From: Cristatella mucedo
Lineage: Eukaryota; Bryozoa; Phylactolaemata; Cristatellidae
Direction: 5' to 3'
DNA: 64,000 nt
Assembly: GCA_009760855.2 (NCBI GenBank)
Contig: WPIO01000012.1
Span: forward strand, 2,762,001-2,826,000
A program made the translations under genes and the position numbers. The notes under the pieces are model-generated. The model was not told where the DNA came from. It saw only the letters and a list, made by a program, of their open reading frames with translations, and did no database searches. Shown here piece by piece: positions 35,516 to 48,200 of the stretch. The stretch's first letter is position 1, and every line of letters starts with the position of its first letter.

Positions 35516-36289
35516 CACAAATAAACCAATCCAGTGTATTCGTCTTTCCACCGGTATCTCAGTAGGCGTTGTTTTACTCGTCGCTTGTGCGAAGTCGTGT
35601 CTCTCTGGTGACGGACATGGGAATGTGCCCGCGATTGAACGACCCTCAGAACACCAAATTGTGGACACAGATTTCTATATGAATATGATATTGCATGTGT
35701 ATAGGATTTATTTCATCGCCGCAAGAAACGTTTTAATCAGCAAGTAAAGGTATTAGAAGAGTCGATACTCGTGTCGCGACTCGCTGACGAAGGAAGCGAG
35801 CTCGGCACAGATCCAGCAGACCATCACAGCCTGCACAGCGACCGCCGGCCCAGAATATCGCATCAGATCGTCCCCCGTGACGCATTTGTGAGCATGCAAG
35901 CACCACGCCGACAGTTGCCAGTACGCAGGGGCCTGCCCCGCTCTCGAGAGCATCCTCGGACTTGAGCCGCGTACATATAAACGGCCCTAGCAGCCTTGCT
36001 CTGCACTTGTGCCCTTTTGAACTTCGCATGCAGCTCCGAGCAGCCCCGCTCTCTCCGTGAACGCTTGCTTTACGCGAAGACTTTTGGAAGTCTACCGTAT
36101 TTTTAACGAAATCTGTTCAGGCTTTGAATGAGCCGGTGAAGATTCTCCTGTGCGACATCCGGTTAGTCTCTATGGCTTCGTGCAGTTCGAGCGAGATGCA
36201 TTACACTACAAACGCCTAAGAGCGAGATGCATGATGCTTCAAACGCCTAATTACTGACGCTCAATCAACCTCGAACTGCAGCGTAACGG

Positions 36290-38544
36290 AAAGCTTGGGC
36301 TTAGCCGACGCAAGCTGACAGGTGCTCCATCGCCGGCTGGGCATAGAGCGCCACATTCCCCCCCCCCATGCTCACTTCGCTGCTCGGCAGTGCTGCAAAT
36401 GAATTGGTGGATTTCTTTGCACGGCAGTCAGAGTACCGAATTCGCCTCGCGGGATCGCGAAAGAGCTGAGGACACGATAAGGGCACGTCGTTCCTGTCCC
36501 TCACTGCCACTCCGCAGCACTCCGCGACCGCCACTTGGCGGCGGCCGAAGTGGCGGCGTTCGTGCTCGAACGCGAACTCGACATACTCGAGAGCCCCACT
36601 CGAGATTATCGAGTACTGGCAGCGTGGCCGATCTGAAGTCGCAGTTGCCGCCTCGATGCTCCGAACGCGTGCTCGACGACGCTCGCGTTCGAGCGCACGC
36701 CGAGGAAGACTCACGAGAGGGCGTGCCTGCCAGCCAGCCGACTGAGCTCGGCAGGTGGCGCTCGCCCCGTTCGCGTCGTGCGAGCTCCCGTCGGCTTGCT
36801 GCCGCTCAGGAGCAAAAAAATAGGGACGCCTGTGCAGCGGTGGTGACGTCGAACTCGGGCCTCGCAGCACTCTGGCCGCTGCCTTGCGTCTAGCGCCGCC
36901 AGCGTGCTCAAGCCGCCGCCCGAGGGCGCTGCCTGTAGGCTCACTCGCTCAGCTCCGCGTCGCTCGTCGCTCGCGGCGACGCGCGAGCCGAGCTGCCTCG
37001 AGAAGGTCATCTCGCGCTGACATCCTCGCTCGCGGAGATCAATCCTGACCAGTCGCTGCGACGCAGCTCATCGGCTCGCGCCGCCGCGGTCAAGGCGAAG
37101 ATTGCAATTGGCGCGAGAGAGCACGACTAATTGTGCTCCGAACCAACTAGAGAACCGCAACCGCTAGTCCTTCTTACCGCGCGAGTCAAGAAAGTGTGCA
37201 GCCCCGAAGCGAATTCGAGTGCTTCCAGGGTTCACCGCACAGTTTCTTTATAATTTATTGAAGTAGTGGCGGCGGCGGCAATTTCGCATTCCGCCGCCTC
37301 ACTTTTCTCGGGTGCAAAATCTGCCGGTTATTACTTTCGGAACTCGCCAGAATGCACCGGAACGCTCAGGAACGCGATCTGATACGGACGCGTCTCTACC
37401 TCTACTCGCTGTAGCAGTGGATGCCGAGCTGCGGCGTTCGCCGCCGTCGCCAAGCATGTGCGCGCCGCCGCGCGGTGCTCCGGACCAGCGTTTCGCTCGC
37501 GAATAGGGAGGCGCGCTCGATTTCGCTCGCGTCTACAGCTCCGGCTCTACCCGCTTCCTAATTCTGTCCGCGGGCTGCTCGCTAAGTTTCGCTACCGAGC
37601 GCCGGCCGTACGAGTAAGGCTGAGCCTCTCGATATACCGCCGCCGCCGACGCCGCCGCAGCCGCTCCGCGGGCTCACCTCGCTCGTCGCACCAACCCACC
37701 CACCCACCCACGCTCTGGCGAAACGCGCGGACCCAACACAGAAAGCCGCCGCCGCGGTCGGTGCCGAAGCGCCCGGCAGGCGTCGGGCTCGCGAGTAAGG
37801 GAGGGATGCAGCGCCGATGGGAGGGGGGCAGCAATAAGCCAAGGCAGCAGACGCCACGCGGCGGCAGATGCCGCGTTAACTCGAGCGCTAATTACGTTAC
37901 GAGCTCGAAAGTCGCCGGCCGCCGGAGGGCGGCCCGGGTGTCCCAGCTCCGCCGCGAACGAAACTGCATTGTCCACCCGTTGGGTGTCGTCAGCCGCATT
38001 CGCAGAGACGCGTCTCCGGAGGCTTACCCTCTCTTTGCAGTCTGATCCGTCTATCTTTTCGCTCGCGTGCTCGGTCGCCTTGGTCTCCCCCGCCTCTGCC
38101 GCCCGGCGGCGGCGCGTCGGCAACTTCCTCCACAACCCGCCGCCGCCCACGCCGCCCCCACCACCTGGCCTTATCACCCCTGGGTCCGCGCGACGCTCGT
38201 CGCCCGCGAGCCCGGCGGCGACCCAATCGATCCTGCTGCAGCCAGTCGCCCGTGTGGAAGGTCATGTGATTTTTCTGCCGCCGCCGCCGTCGCTGCTTCT
38301 GCTGCTGTGCATCGTAGACGGTGGCGGCGGCGGGCGGCCGGCTGCGGAGGTGCGGGCGTCCTCGTCGACTTTGTCGCGCCCTGCCTAGCGCCGCAGCGAG
38401 CGACCCACAGGTATCTGGCTCTCCTCGTCGTCGTGCAAGTGCGCTTCGCCTCCGCTCGCAGTTCTCGGGAGGACTGGCTCTGGAGCGGCGGCGGCTATCT
38501 TTATTAGCTTTCTGAACACGATAGCGGAGCGGATCCTGCGAGAA
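36290..38544. promoter_or_regulatory. Large CpG island upstream of the pseudoprotease gene
   Basis: The stretch from about 36.3 kb to the start codon and on to about 39.15 kb is strongly GC-rich and dense in CG dinucleotides and CCG runs, against an AT-richer background at 33-36 kb. Long ORFs occur in several frames on both strands, as expected from base composition alone, and none gives a recognisable protein. It probably carries the promoter and 5' UTR; a non-coding first exon or a divergent transcript cannot be excluded. Confidence 0.55.
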
Positions 38545-41500
38545 ATGGGCCTATGCAATAAGAAGATGGCGTCCAGAGGCGGTGGCAGCGGCGGCGGCGG
38601 CGGTAAGGACAAAGACAAGGACAAGGCGAAGCGCGTCCGCGGCCCGCCCGAAGCGCCAGCGGCGGCGGCAAGACCGAGCAAGGAGGCCGGCGGCGGCGGC
38701 GGCGCAGGAGGGCAGAGCCCGAAGGCGGCACAGGCGCCGGTCGCATCCGCCGCCGCCGTCGCGGCACAGAAAGCACCGCCGCCCGTCGTCGTCGACGCCG
38801 CTCGACCCAAGTCCGAACGAGGCGCTGACCAGGCGGTCGAGCGGACTGAGCGCGGTAAGCCGCGAGCGGGAGCTAGCGCTCGCTGCGTCGCGCTCAATGA
38901 GGGAGCTCGCTCTGCCGCTGCCGCTGCCAGGGAACGCGACCGCGAAGGCCGCGCTCCATTCGCGCAAGACCTGGGGCGGGGGCCGCCGGCGATTTTTGGA
39001 GCGTTGCCCCGTCCGCGTTTCTCGTTTACTCGCGTGCGACGCCCCCTCGGTCGCGCCGACTCGGTCGGGGGCGTGGAATGGTGGGCGTAGGCTCGACCTT
39101 TGCGGAAGCCGGCCGGCGCGTCCGCGTGAGCGTCGCAGGTTCGGGCGTGGACACCTCGTAGGCCTCCTCTAGGTTCGGGTCTGCCAGCGCGCTAATGCTG
39201 TCGCTAAAGCTGCAAGTACGCGCTCCAAAAATGAAAGATCGTCAATGGAATTTGAAGGCTAGAGATCATCGAAAGCATCACGTTAGTCTGACCCAGTTGG
39301 CCCCGGGGTCAAGGTGCTCGCCGCTGACGAATGAGGTCAAGGTGCACGCCTTCGACGACCGAGGCCCTGGGCTCGAGCGCTGCTGCACCGGTGAAGCGCG
39401 TGGACAGAAATTCCTTTCTCTTAAAACGCTATACAAATGAACTTTTTTATATATGCATATATATATATATGAGTTTGACGGGTTGATCGTTCAAATGTCT
39501 GACCGTGCACTCGCAGTGCTGCAGTGCAGGTCGGCCACTCTGGCTGCCCGTCAGTCCGTCGTCGCCCCGCCTCTATTTAAAACCGCCACCGGAAGTTGCG
39601 CACTATCGGTGACTCCCGCCAAGGTTGCGTGTGTGTGTGTGGGGGGGGGAGGGAGCTAGATAGCGACCGGATCAGGCGATCGTGCAAGTTTGAACCTTTG
39701 AGTTAAGCCTCTCGATCGCTCACGCAGCAGCCATCCCTCCTACAGCTCCTGCGCCTTGCCCCGGACGCTGGTCTTCTTCCTTGTGCCGAAATCCTCCTGC
39801 TGCTGTTCCTCCACCGTCTGGTGTTGCCTCTCCTCGCATTGCTCAAGATGCTCCCGAGAAGCACTTGCACGAGGGCTCGTCGCCCTGCTGCTCTTCTTTA
39901 ATAATGATAATGATACACTTGATAAAGCGCCCTCAGAGAGCTCAATCTCTTTCTAGGCGCTTTACATTTGCTGCAAAGGAAAAGCGATCGAATGGTGAGT
40001 GGTATCATGCTCGAAAAACAACACGAATAACATGGTTAGGGGTTATATGCACAGGGTCAGCATGCAAGTGTGGTTAGTGGCAGCATGCACAGTGTCAACG
40101 CAAATAAGCGAATAAAGGATGAATCACAGGGACTCACCAAATGCTGTCCTAGATAGATGCGTTTATAGTTTCTTTTTAAACGTGGTCAAGTCCGAAGATG
40201 TCGTGACGTAAGTCGGGAGTGAGTTCCAGGCTTTGGGAGCGTACAAACTAAAAGCACGGTCTCCAAAGGATTTGAGGTTTGTACAAGGTATAGGTAAACA
40301 GTTAGTTCCGAAAAGCGGGTGGTACGATGCTTGACCTGGTGGGGGAGTAGATCTGATAGGTAGGCTGGAGCCAAAGAATGAAGGGACCTGAAAGTGAGTG
40401 ACAAAACCTTGAAATCGATCCGTCGCTGCGAGAAGTGGTGCGATTTTTTTTCTCACTGTCCACACTCTCACTGTCCGTACTCCTTCCTCCAGTGCATATT
40501 TCCTCCTACTGATCCGTCCGCTCATTTTCCTCTTGTTTCCTGCTCCTGAGCTCGAGCTTGAGCTTGAGCAGACTCGCAGCTCCAGCTGAGCCTGTCCGCC
40601 GCGTTGGGCGCTTTTTCGCGAGCTCAGGTCAAGCTGCCGCGGCTGCTGCCTAGTTGAGTGCAGCGCGAAACCAGAGCCTGCTACTAAGCCGGTCGGTCAT
40701 TCAAGCTTTGCTCGTTGGTCGTGGCTCAACTCCGTGAAACTGATTCGCACCTTTTTTTTTACGTCGACGGCTTTTTAAAGCGATCTAGGGCTGCTAGTCT
40801 GTCGCCCGCGAGTGACAGGACGCGTTCGTGCGGGACGCAGTCGCGCGGGAGATCACGTGAGCGTCCCCGACCGGCGAGCGGGGTGGTCCTTATTTTTGAG
40901 GAAGAACGTGCCTAGCCCGCTCCTCTATCAGCTCGAATGTGCTTCACCTGCTCCTAGCGTAGCGTTTGCTGCTCCTCTGCGTGAATCGCCCGGTGTGTCC
41001 TTGCGAACTTCCGGACGTCGGAGGCATGAGCGACGTGCTTTTTGCATAGCGCCACGGTGAGCTCGTCTCTCATTCTGTGCGCTTCGAGTGCTCGCTTACC
41101 TGTGCTCGATTTAGCGCATTCCACTAACCAGGGGCTTTGCCAACCAGCGGCTGCTGGGAGCGCCCCTTATCGCGCGCCGACCTCGGCGGCGCGGGCGCAC
41201 TGACGAACGCCGACGAACGTTGCGGGTACCCTCGCGGCGCGAGCAGCGAGCACCAGCGAGTCCCAGCTGCGCTGCTCGCAGCGGCAATCCGTTGGCAGGC
41301 GGTTGGAAGGATGGGTTGAGCCCATCGAGCAGCCGCATTTCGCGGCTGCGAGGCTTCGCGACAGGCTTCGCACGCTCGATTTAAGCCGGCGCTAACATCT
41401 ATGCCACCGCGCGCGCTCTGGATGTCAGCGGGCACTCATTTTTGCTCGCCGCTCGTCGCACGAAAGTGAGGCGAGCCATTGCTACTTCTGACCTGAAAAT

Positions 41501-44500
41501 GGGAATAGCAACGAGTCGACGCGCAAGGCGTGTGTCGGACCCTTGATAAAAATACGGTAAGCGCTTTGGCCGCTAAGGAAAGCAGAGGGACGTACACGAA
41601 GAATAATAACAATAGTAATAATAAAAATAATAACAACTTTACATCTATATAGATCCCTCCAAGAACTGAATCATTTTCTAGGCACTTGACAGTTGCTGTA
41701 TAGAAAGCATTGCCAAATATTTGGTGGCATCTGCAAGCAGCAGGCACAGTGTAAGCCGGCATGTGCACGCTAAGGACGAATCGCAAAGACCCACTAAATG
41801 CTAAAACAAATACGCGTGTTTTAAGCTTCTTTTTAAATGTCTTAATCTCTTGGGACATTGTAGCATGCTTTGGTAGTGAGATCCAGGCTATGGGAGCATA
41901 CGAACTAAAGGCACGGTTTCCAATGGTTTTAAATAAATAAATGCTAGCTGATTTAACAGCCTCTTTTGTATAGCGACAGAAGAGCCTTTCCGGCTATCAC
42001 CACCGCTTGCAGTGGCGATAAAGGATCGCCCTCTGCAGGATTCAAGCCCACGACCTCGGGGCCGAGGTCGTGAAAAGAAACCGCCTTACCTACTGAGCCA
42101 TTACGGCTCTTGACGCTCTTAGGAGGTATGGAAAAACGATTCTAGTCAGAACAGCGGGTTGCACGATTCTTCGCCTGGTGGGGGAGCAGTCCAGATAGGT
42201 AGGCTGGAGCGAGAGAATGAAGGGAACTAAAAGCAAGCGACTGAACTGTGGAGTCTATGCTCTTGCTTGATTAGGAGCCAGTGTAGGTCTGCGAGTAGTG
42301 GAGTGATGTGGCAGCTGCGACGCTCACGACAGACGACCCTAGCTGCCAAGTTTCGCACCAACTGTAAGCGCCTGAGTGCACACGCCGGTATACCAGAAAG
42401 CAGTGAGTTACAGAAGTCGAGACGGGATGTCACTGATGCATGTTTTGATGTAGTATCCCCGTCTAAGTAAACCAACTTGTTAGCAATGTTGTGCAGCTGG
42501 AAGAAAGCAGACGTGACTGAGGAGCTGATGTAGTTGTCTAATAAAATATTACTCCTGTACAGGACGCCTAGATTACGGGCATATTCAACGGAAGATATGC
42601 TGGCTGAGCTGATTTTGAGAGTTAGGCTTTTCAATTTCTGAATGAAACTTGGTTTGCCCATAGCTAGTAAGTTGGTTTTATCATCATTCAACGACAACTA
42701 CTCTCCTGCTGCCGACTATGACACATCTTTTTCAGTGGTCCTGAGCTGCTACTTCCATGCCACTCACTACCTCAACTGCTCTCCTGACTCTGCTATGCTT
42801 CCCACTTTCTCTTTGTTGCGTGAGACGAAGTCTGTTGGCTACCGAATGCGTACCGAAAGCCGCTTAGGCTGTGAGTGCGCTATACAAAACTCTCCTGCGT
42901 AACACCCACATGGTCTTTATGACTTTGCGGAGTTACAGACGGAGATACATTCAATTTAAGAAAGTTTGCTGCCATCCGTGTGCGGATGTCATCAATTCAT
43001 GCAGCAAGATTCGACACGCTCGAGGGCTAAGGGGATACGAGAAAAGGTACAACTGGGTGACATCTGCACGGAAAGCCTAGATTGTGCTTGGCGATTACAT
43101 CGTCATCGTTAGATACGTGAAGAGTGAAAGGTAGAGACAGATAAAAAAGAGAGAGAGGGAGAGAGAGAGCGAGACTGTGAGAGAGAGGGAGAGAGAGAGC
43201 GAGACTGTGAGAGAGAGGCTGTGAGAGAGAGCGAGACTGTGAGAGAGAGGGAGAGAGAGAGCGAGACTGTGAGAGCGAGGCTGTGAGAGAGCGAGACTGT
43301 GAGAGAGAGGCTGTGAGAGAGAGCGAGACTGTGAGAGAGAGGCTGTGAGAGAGCGAGACTGTGAGAGAGAGGCTGTGAGAGAGCGAGACTGTGAGAGAGA
43401 GGCTGTGAGAGAGAGCGAGACTGTGAGAGAGAGGCTGTGAGAGAGAGCGAGACTGTGAGAGCGAGGCTGTGAGAGAGCGAGACTGTGAGAGCGAGGCTGT
43501 GAGAGAGCGAGGCTGTGAGAGAGAATATGAGTTTAGTGAGAAAGAAGAAGGTTAACATTCAAAGCGTATTCAAGCTAAACTCGCTCGCAGTCTTTAGGAT
43601 GTGCAAGACACAGTTCACTTTTTCGGTTTATCCCAACTACACTAAATTGCGTCAGCTGTGTTAAAAAACCCTGGTGCTATACCCTGCCCTCCCCCAGCAC
43701 ACCTCTTTATTTTGATATCTTAAGAAAGAGATTTACTTTTGTTGGGACGCCATAAAAATTTATTGCAACAGTAATTACATGCTTATAATATTATTATTAT
43801 TGTTATTGTGAGCTCAACTGTTGAGTAGAGTGAGTGGCACCCTATCTTGTATTAGATCGCATGATCTGCGAAAACTAAGTCAGGAAATGACTTAGACCTG
43901 TTGCGCCACCATATTTTCTGGTGCGACCCGTCAGACGGCTCCAGCGGGCGGGGAAAGTCGTTGGACGCGATGAGCTAAATAAAGCAAACCCCAGAAACTA
44001 ATGGCGTCGTCGCAAAAGAAGTCTCTCAGTATGACTGACCTTGAGGGTACCTATCGGCGCGCCTCCCTTTTTTCCTGCACAAGGTTCCTGTGTATGCAAA
44101 GCGACGAAGCGTGCATTTGTCCGCTGCCGGCGTTCCACTTTCGCCGGCGAGTGCTCGGCGCTGCGCCGCTTGCGGCGAAGGCGCCCGGATGCGGCATTGC
44201 CGCCATTAGAAATGCCAGAGCAAAAGCGTCGACTGCACGAATGAATTTCTATCGCAATTCTAGCCAGCGACGACGCTCTCCGACAGCTGGAGGAGTCCTG
44301 GTCGCAAAAGCTACAAGCAGTCGAGCAGACCCGCCGTGCTGAGGAGCACGCTTGGTCGCAAAAGCAGATCTCCCACGAACGAGAGCTCGCCGAAGTGCGT
44401 CGGCTGCTGGCAGACGCCGACGAGCGGCTGAGCAAGCAGCGTGCCGAGCACGAGCAAGGTACGCGCCTATTCTCGCTGTCGCTCGGCGCAATGCCACCAA

Positions 44501-44941
44501 ATCCACAGCTCCGTCGCATCTCTTGTGTGTTCTCTCTTTTTGAAGCAGCCACTCTGAGCCGCCTTGTCGAATCTCGCTGACTAGCTGAAACTAGTGAATA
44601 CACCGTAAATAAACGGCGTGCCTCAGCGAGCGCGTCCGTCGGCGCGAGTGACCAATAGCCCGCGAATGACGTACGTCAGAACATCCGGTCGCCGCGGATG
44701 TTATGTCTGTATTTATTGCAGTAATTAAAACATTTGAAAGGCTAAAAAATTCCGGGAACCCGGGGCTCCCGCGTGAACCAGACGACCTGTAAGTGAGCGC
44801 CAGGGGGCACGTGAGAATAGGGTTCGGGATACATCATTCAGCCTGAGCAATGTGTCTACGGATCGGCGTCAGCCTCCGCCATCTTGGCTTTAGCGGGCGC
44901 CGAGCATCGATGGCATCGCGAAGAGTCCATCGTGACTTCAG

Positions 44942-45018
<77 letters not shown>

Positions 45019-45176
45019 CTCTCTCCCGAGATTAACCGAGGGTCGAGCCGTTCAAGTTTATTGATCGCACTGGCGCGCCGTACACCCGGCGGTGCAGCGA
45101 GCACCAGTGGCAATGTCCGGACGATGGATAGCCCGACGACGCTTGCCAGCGAAGCATGCGACAGCGAGCGCGATGC

Positions 45177-45253
<77 letters not shown>

Positions 45254-48200
45254 GCGTGCTCGGCATTTGTTCTGCAGGCTTGACCCTCTTACCAAGTTCA
45301 TTCGCCTCGCATGATTCAGCGAAATACTTTGCGGCTACGAATTTCACGCCTCTCTCGCTTTGCCTACAGCTCGTTCTGTGCTGTCGGTTGCCGCGGCGCC
45401 TAGTTTACCCTGCCCTGCCCTTTCACCAGAGCTGTCGACACCGCAGTGCTGACGCAGACGCAAAGCCCTGCGCTGCAAAGTCGTAGAGAGGGGCTGCAGA
45501 TGCAGCTGAAACGACAGGCGGATTCATTCTTACTTGGGCTAGTGAATTTGAGAGGCGCGCCGTCGGCGATTTGGCGGCGCCGCGTGAAGAAGAAGAAGAG
45601 GCGGCCAAGCCGGCGAAAGCCTGTGAAAGTGCACAGCGAGCCGAACAGAATCACGTGACGACGGACCGCTCCGACGTAAGCTTATCGCAGGGACGGGCGT
45701 AGGGAAAAAAGATGTTTGTCGGCAAACGACGCGTCGTGGCGTGCGCCAGGCCACCGTATCTTTTTATGAGCCTGACGTATTTGGTTTTCATAAGACGACG
45801 GATAAGGGTAGTGCTCGGTCACGGCCGCGTAGCGGTACAAGCGAGATGGAAAAGGCAAAGCAGCGAGGTTGATACTTTCGATTCATAAACGACGGGCCTG
45901 GGTCCTAGCCACCAATGGGCATTGGCCTCGACATATGGAGTTCGCACTTGGCGGCTGTCCGTTCGAGTCCGGCAGCGGCAGGCAGTTCCTTATTATTCAC
46001 TGCAAGCCGGTGGGGATGTGCGAGCGGGAGGGAGGGCGTGATAGCTACTAAAGCCCTTCGGTCGCTTAATTAATAAATAAAGCTATTGAACCGACCGACC
46101 TTAAATTTTTTAATAGCAGAACGAAGGTACTAATCTGTAAGGACAACGGGAGGCTAGCGAGGCAATAAGAAAGCTTCGGCATTGCAATCGCGGCGAACGC
46201 TCGGAGAGGGAAAACGCAACGACCAGCCGCGGCCTCGCGTGCCTCGCGTTCGCCGAGCGCCGCGCAGCGCCGCCCGAAGCTTTTAAGCGTGAGATGAGAG
46301 CTCTGGAGAAGATGAGCTCTGCTTCGCCAGCTCTTGCAGCGCTTAGCTCAGCGCTTCGGTGCCCTTTTTTCGTACACGTACTCAGAAGCGAGCGAGCTGC
46401 GGGCCGCTGCAAAACAAAGCGCGGCGGCGGCGACGGCGGCGGCGGCGACGGCGGATATCGAGCCGTCGCGGCTGCCGCGACTCGAGGACCCCGACTACCC
46501 GCTCTTCTACGAGATGATCGTCTACCGCAAGGAGACGGTGGACCAAATTGAGGCTCCGCTAGAGGTCGGCGCGCCTGGCGACGGCGGCGCCGACGAGGAC
46601 GACGAGGTGACAGTCAACGGCATGCGCACGCTCGACGTCAACGGCGTCTCAACGAGGTGAGCCGTCGCGACAGCCACCGCCGCTGCTGCCGCCGTTTCCG
46701 CCGCGGCCGCCGTTGCCGCCTACTCTGGGCTGCGCCGAGCGGCGGGCTCGCAGTGCAGAGCTCTGCTGCTCAGCGGCGGCCGCCGCCGCCCGCCGCCGCC
46801 CGCCGCCGCCGCCGCCCGCCGCCGCCCGCCGCCGCCCGCCGCCGCCGCCCGCCGCCGCCGCCCGCCGCCGCCCGCCGCCGCCGCCCGCCGCCGCCCGCCG
46901 CCGCCCGCCGCCGCTCGCGCTCGCTCGCCCGCCGCCGCCGGAAGGCGAGTGCGCCGAGCTCCCGGCGCCGCGGCGGTTGCGGAGCGGCGGCGGCGGCGGC
47001 CGGCCGGCAGTCGAGCCGGTTCGGGAAGACGCGCTAGACTTGCGCGTCGTCTTCGTTCGTTCGGCGTACGAGTCCGGATTGCGCGCGTAACAAGGCCGGC
47101 TCGTCGGCGGCGGCGGCGGCGCCGTCGGCGGTTAGGTGGATTCGAGTCAACGGCGGTCAACCGCGGCGGCGACGGCGGCGTCGAGCTGCTGCACAGGAGC
47201 GGCTGGCGGCCGGACGTACGGCCTTCTCGAAGCGTCCGCACCATTTAACGGAGGTCTCGTTCGTTCGCGCCGCTTCTTTAATTTCGCCGATCGCACTACG
47301 CGTATCCGATTGAGCGCGCGACAGCGGACGCCGCTGGCTGGCGGCGAGCGCGGTGGCGCCGCCGGAGCGTAGTCGAGAGAGCTTTTACTTCAGCAGCGCC
47401 TAAGGAGACTTAGAATTAATTTCAGTTAAATCTAGTAGCACCTTTGTAAAATGCGGCGGGGGGCCGGCTCGCCAGATCCGTTACGGTCACACTTCGGCCC
47501 GCAGCGCCTTGCTGGTCGATTGAGCTGCCGGCAAGCGGCGCCGCTCGCGGGCGAACGGGTGGGATGAGCTCGAGGAGCAGGCTAGCTTGACAAGCTTCGG
47601 CGAGAGTTTCGAGGCCGAGGCCGTGCACTTGTTCAGGCTTGGAGTAGTCTCCTCGTGGCGTTAGTGTGTACGACCGTGTGGTCTTTAAATGACAATAATA
47701 ACAAGACATTTGTATGGCACCCTCAGAGAACTATAAATCTCTTTCTAGGCACTTTACATATGTTTTAAGGGAAGCACCAACAATAGTTCTTTGCAGAGCT
47801 CTATTTATTCAAAGAATCGTTATAGCAGCCGCTTACAAAGACGCGAGCATAGCCCGTATTGAGCTGACTTCCTGGAGGGCGCGGTGTGGGCCGTTACCGT
47901 CCAGGAGGTAAGGCACTCGCTATTTACATCCTAGGTCGTAGCTTCGAATCCTTCTGTAGGCAATCTTTATTACCGATAGCAAGCGGTAGTGATAGCGGTT
48001 AAGGCTCTCCTGCCTCTATAAAAATGAGGCGGATAAAAAGCTACAGCTTAAAAAAACTGTCTTACATGTCCCGTTACCTAAGTCATGGCGGCATGGGAGC
48101 TATAGCGGCTTTTGCACTACTGTCCTTAAGATGCAAACACAGCATTCGGAATAGTACTGGTCCTTGCCGTTAGGTCTGGTCCGGTATTATCCGGTACAGG

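Noticed and set aside
35733-36029. Hydrophobic minus-strand ORFs next to the CpG island
   Set aside because: No recognisable domain and no convincing acceptor; could not be supported as the end of a divergent gene.
36301-38177. ORFs of 90-195 codons on both strands
   Set aside because: High GC content lowers stop-codon frequency; several frames are open at once and none resembles a protein family.
43145-43530. CRISPR-like regularly spaced repeat
   Set aside because: No constant repeat with unique spacers; it is a eukaryotic minisatellite.
45032-45178. Possible extra exon between the two CT tracts in the pseudoprotease gene
   Set aside because: Open in frame, but no GT donor follows before the CT tract; phases work without it.
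46657-47248. Pro/Arg/Ala-rich ORFs of 125-174 codons
   Set aside because: Produced by the CCG/CCGCCC array and its flanks.
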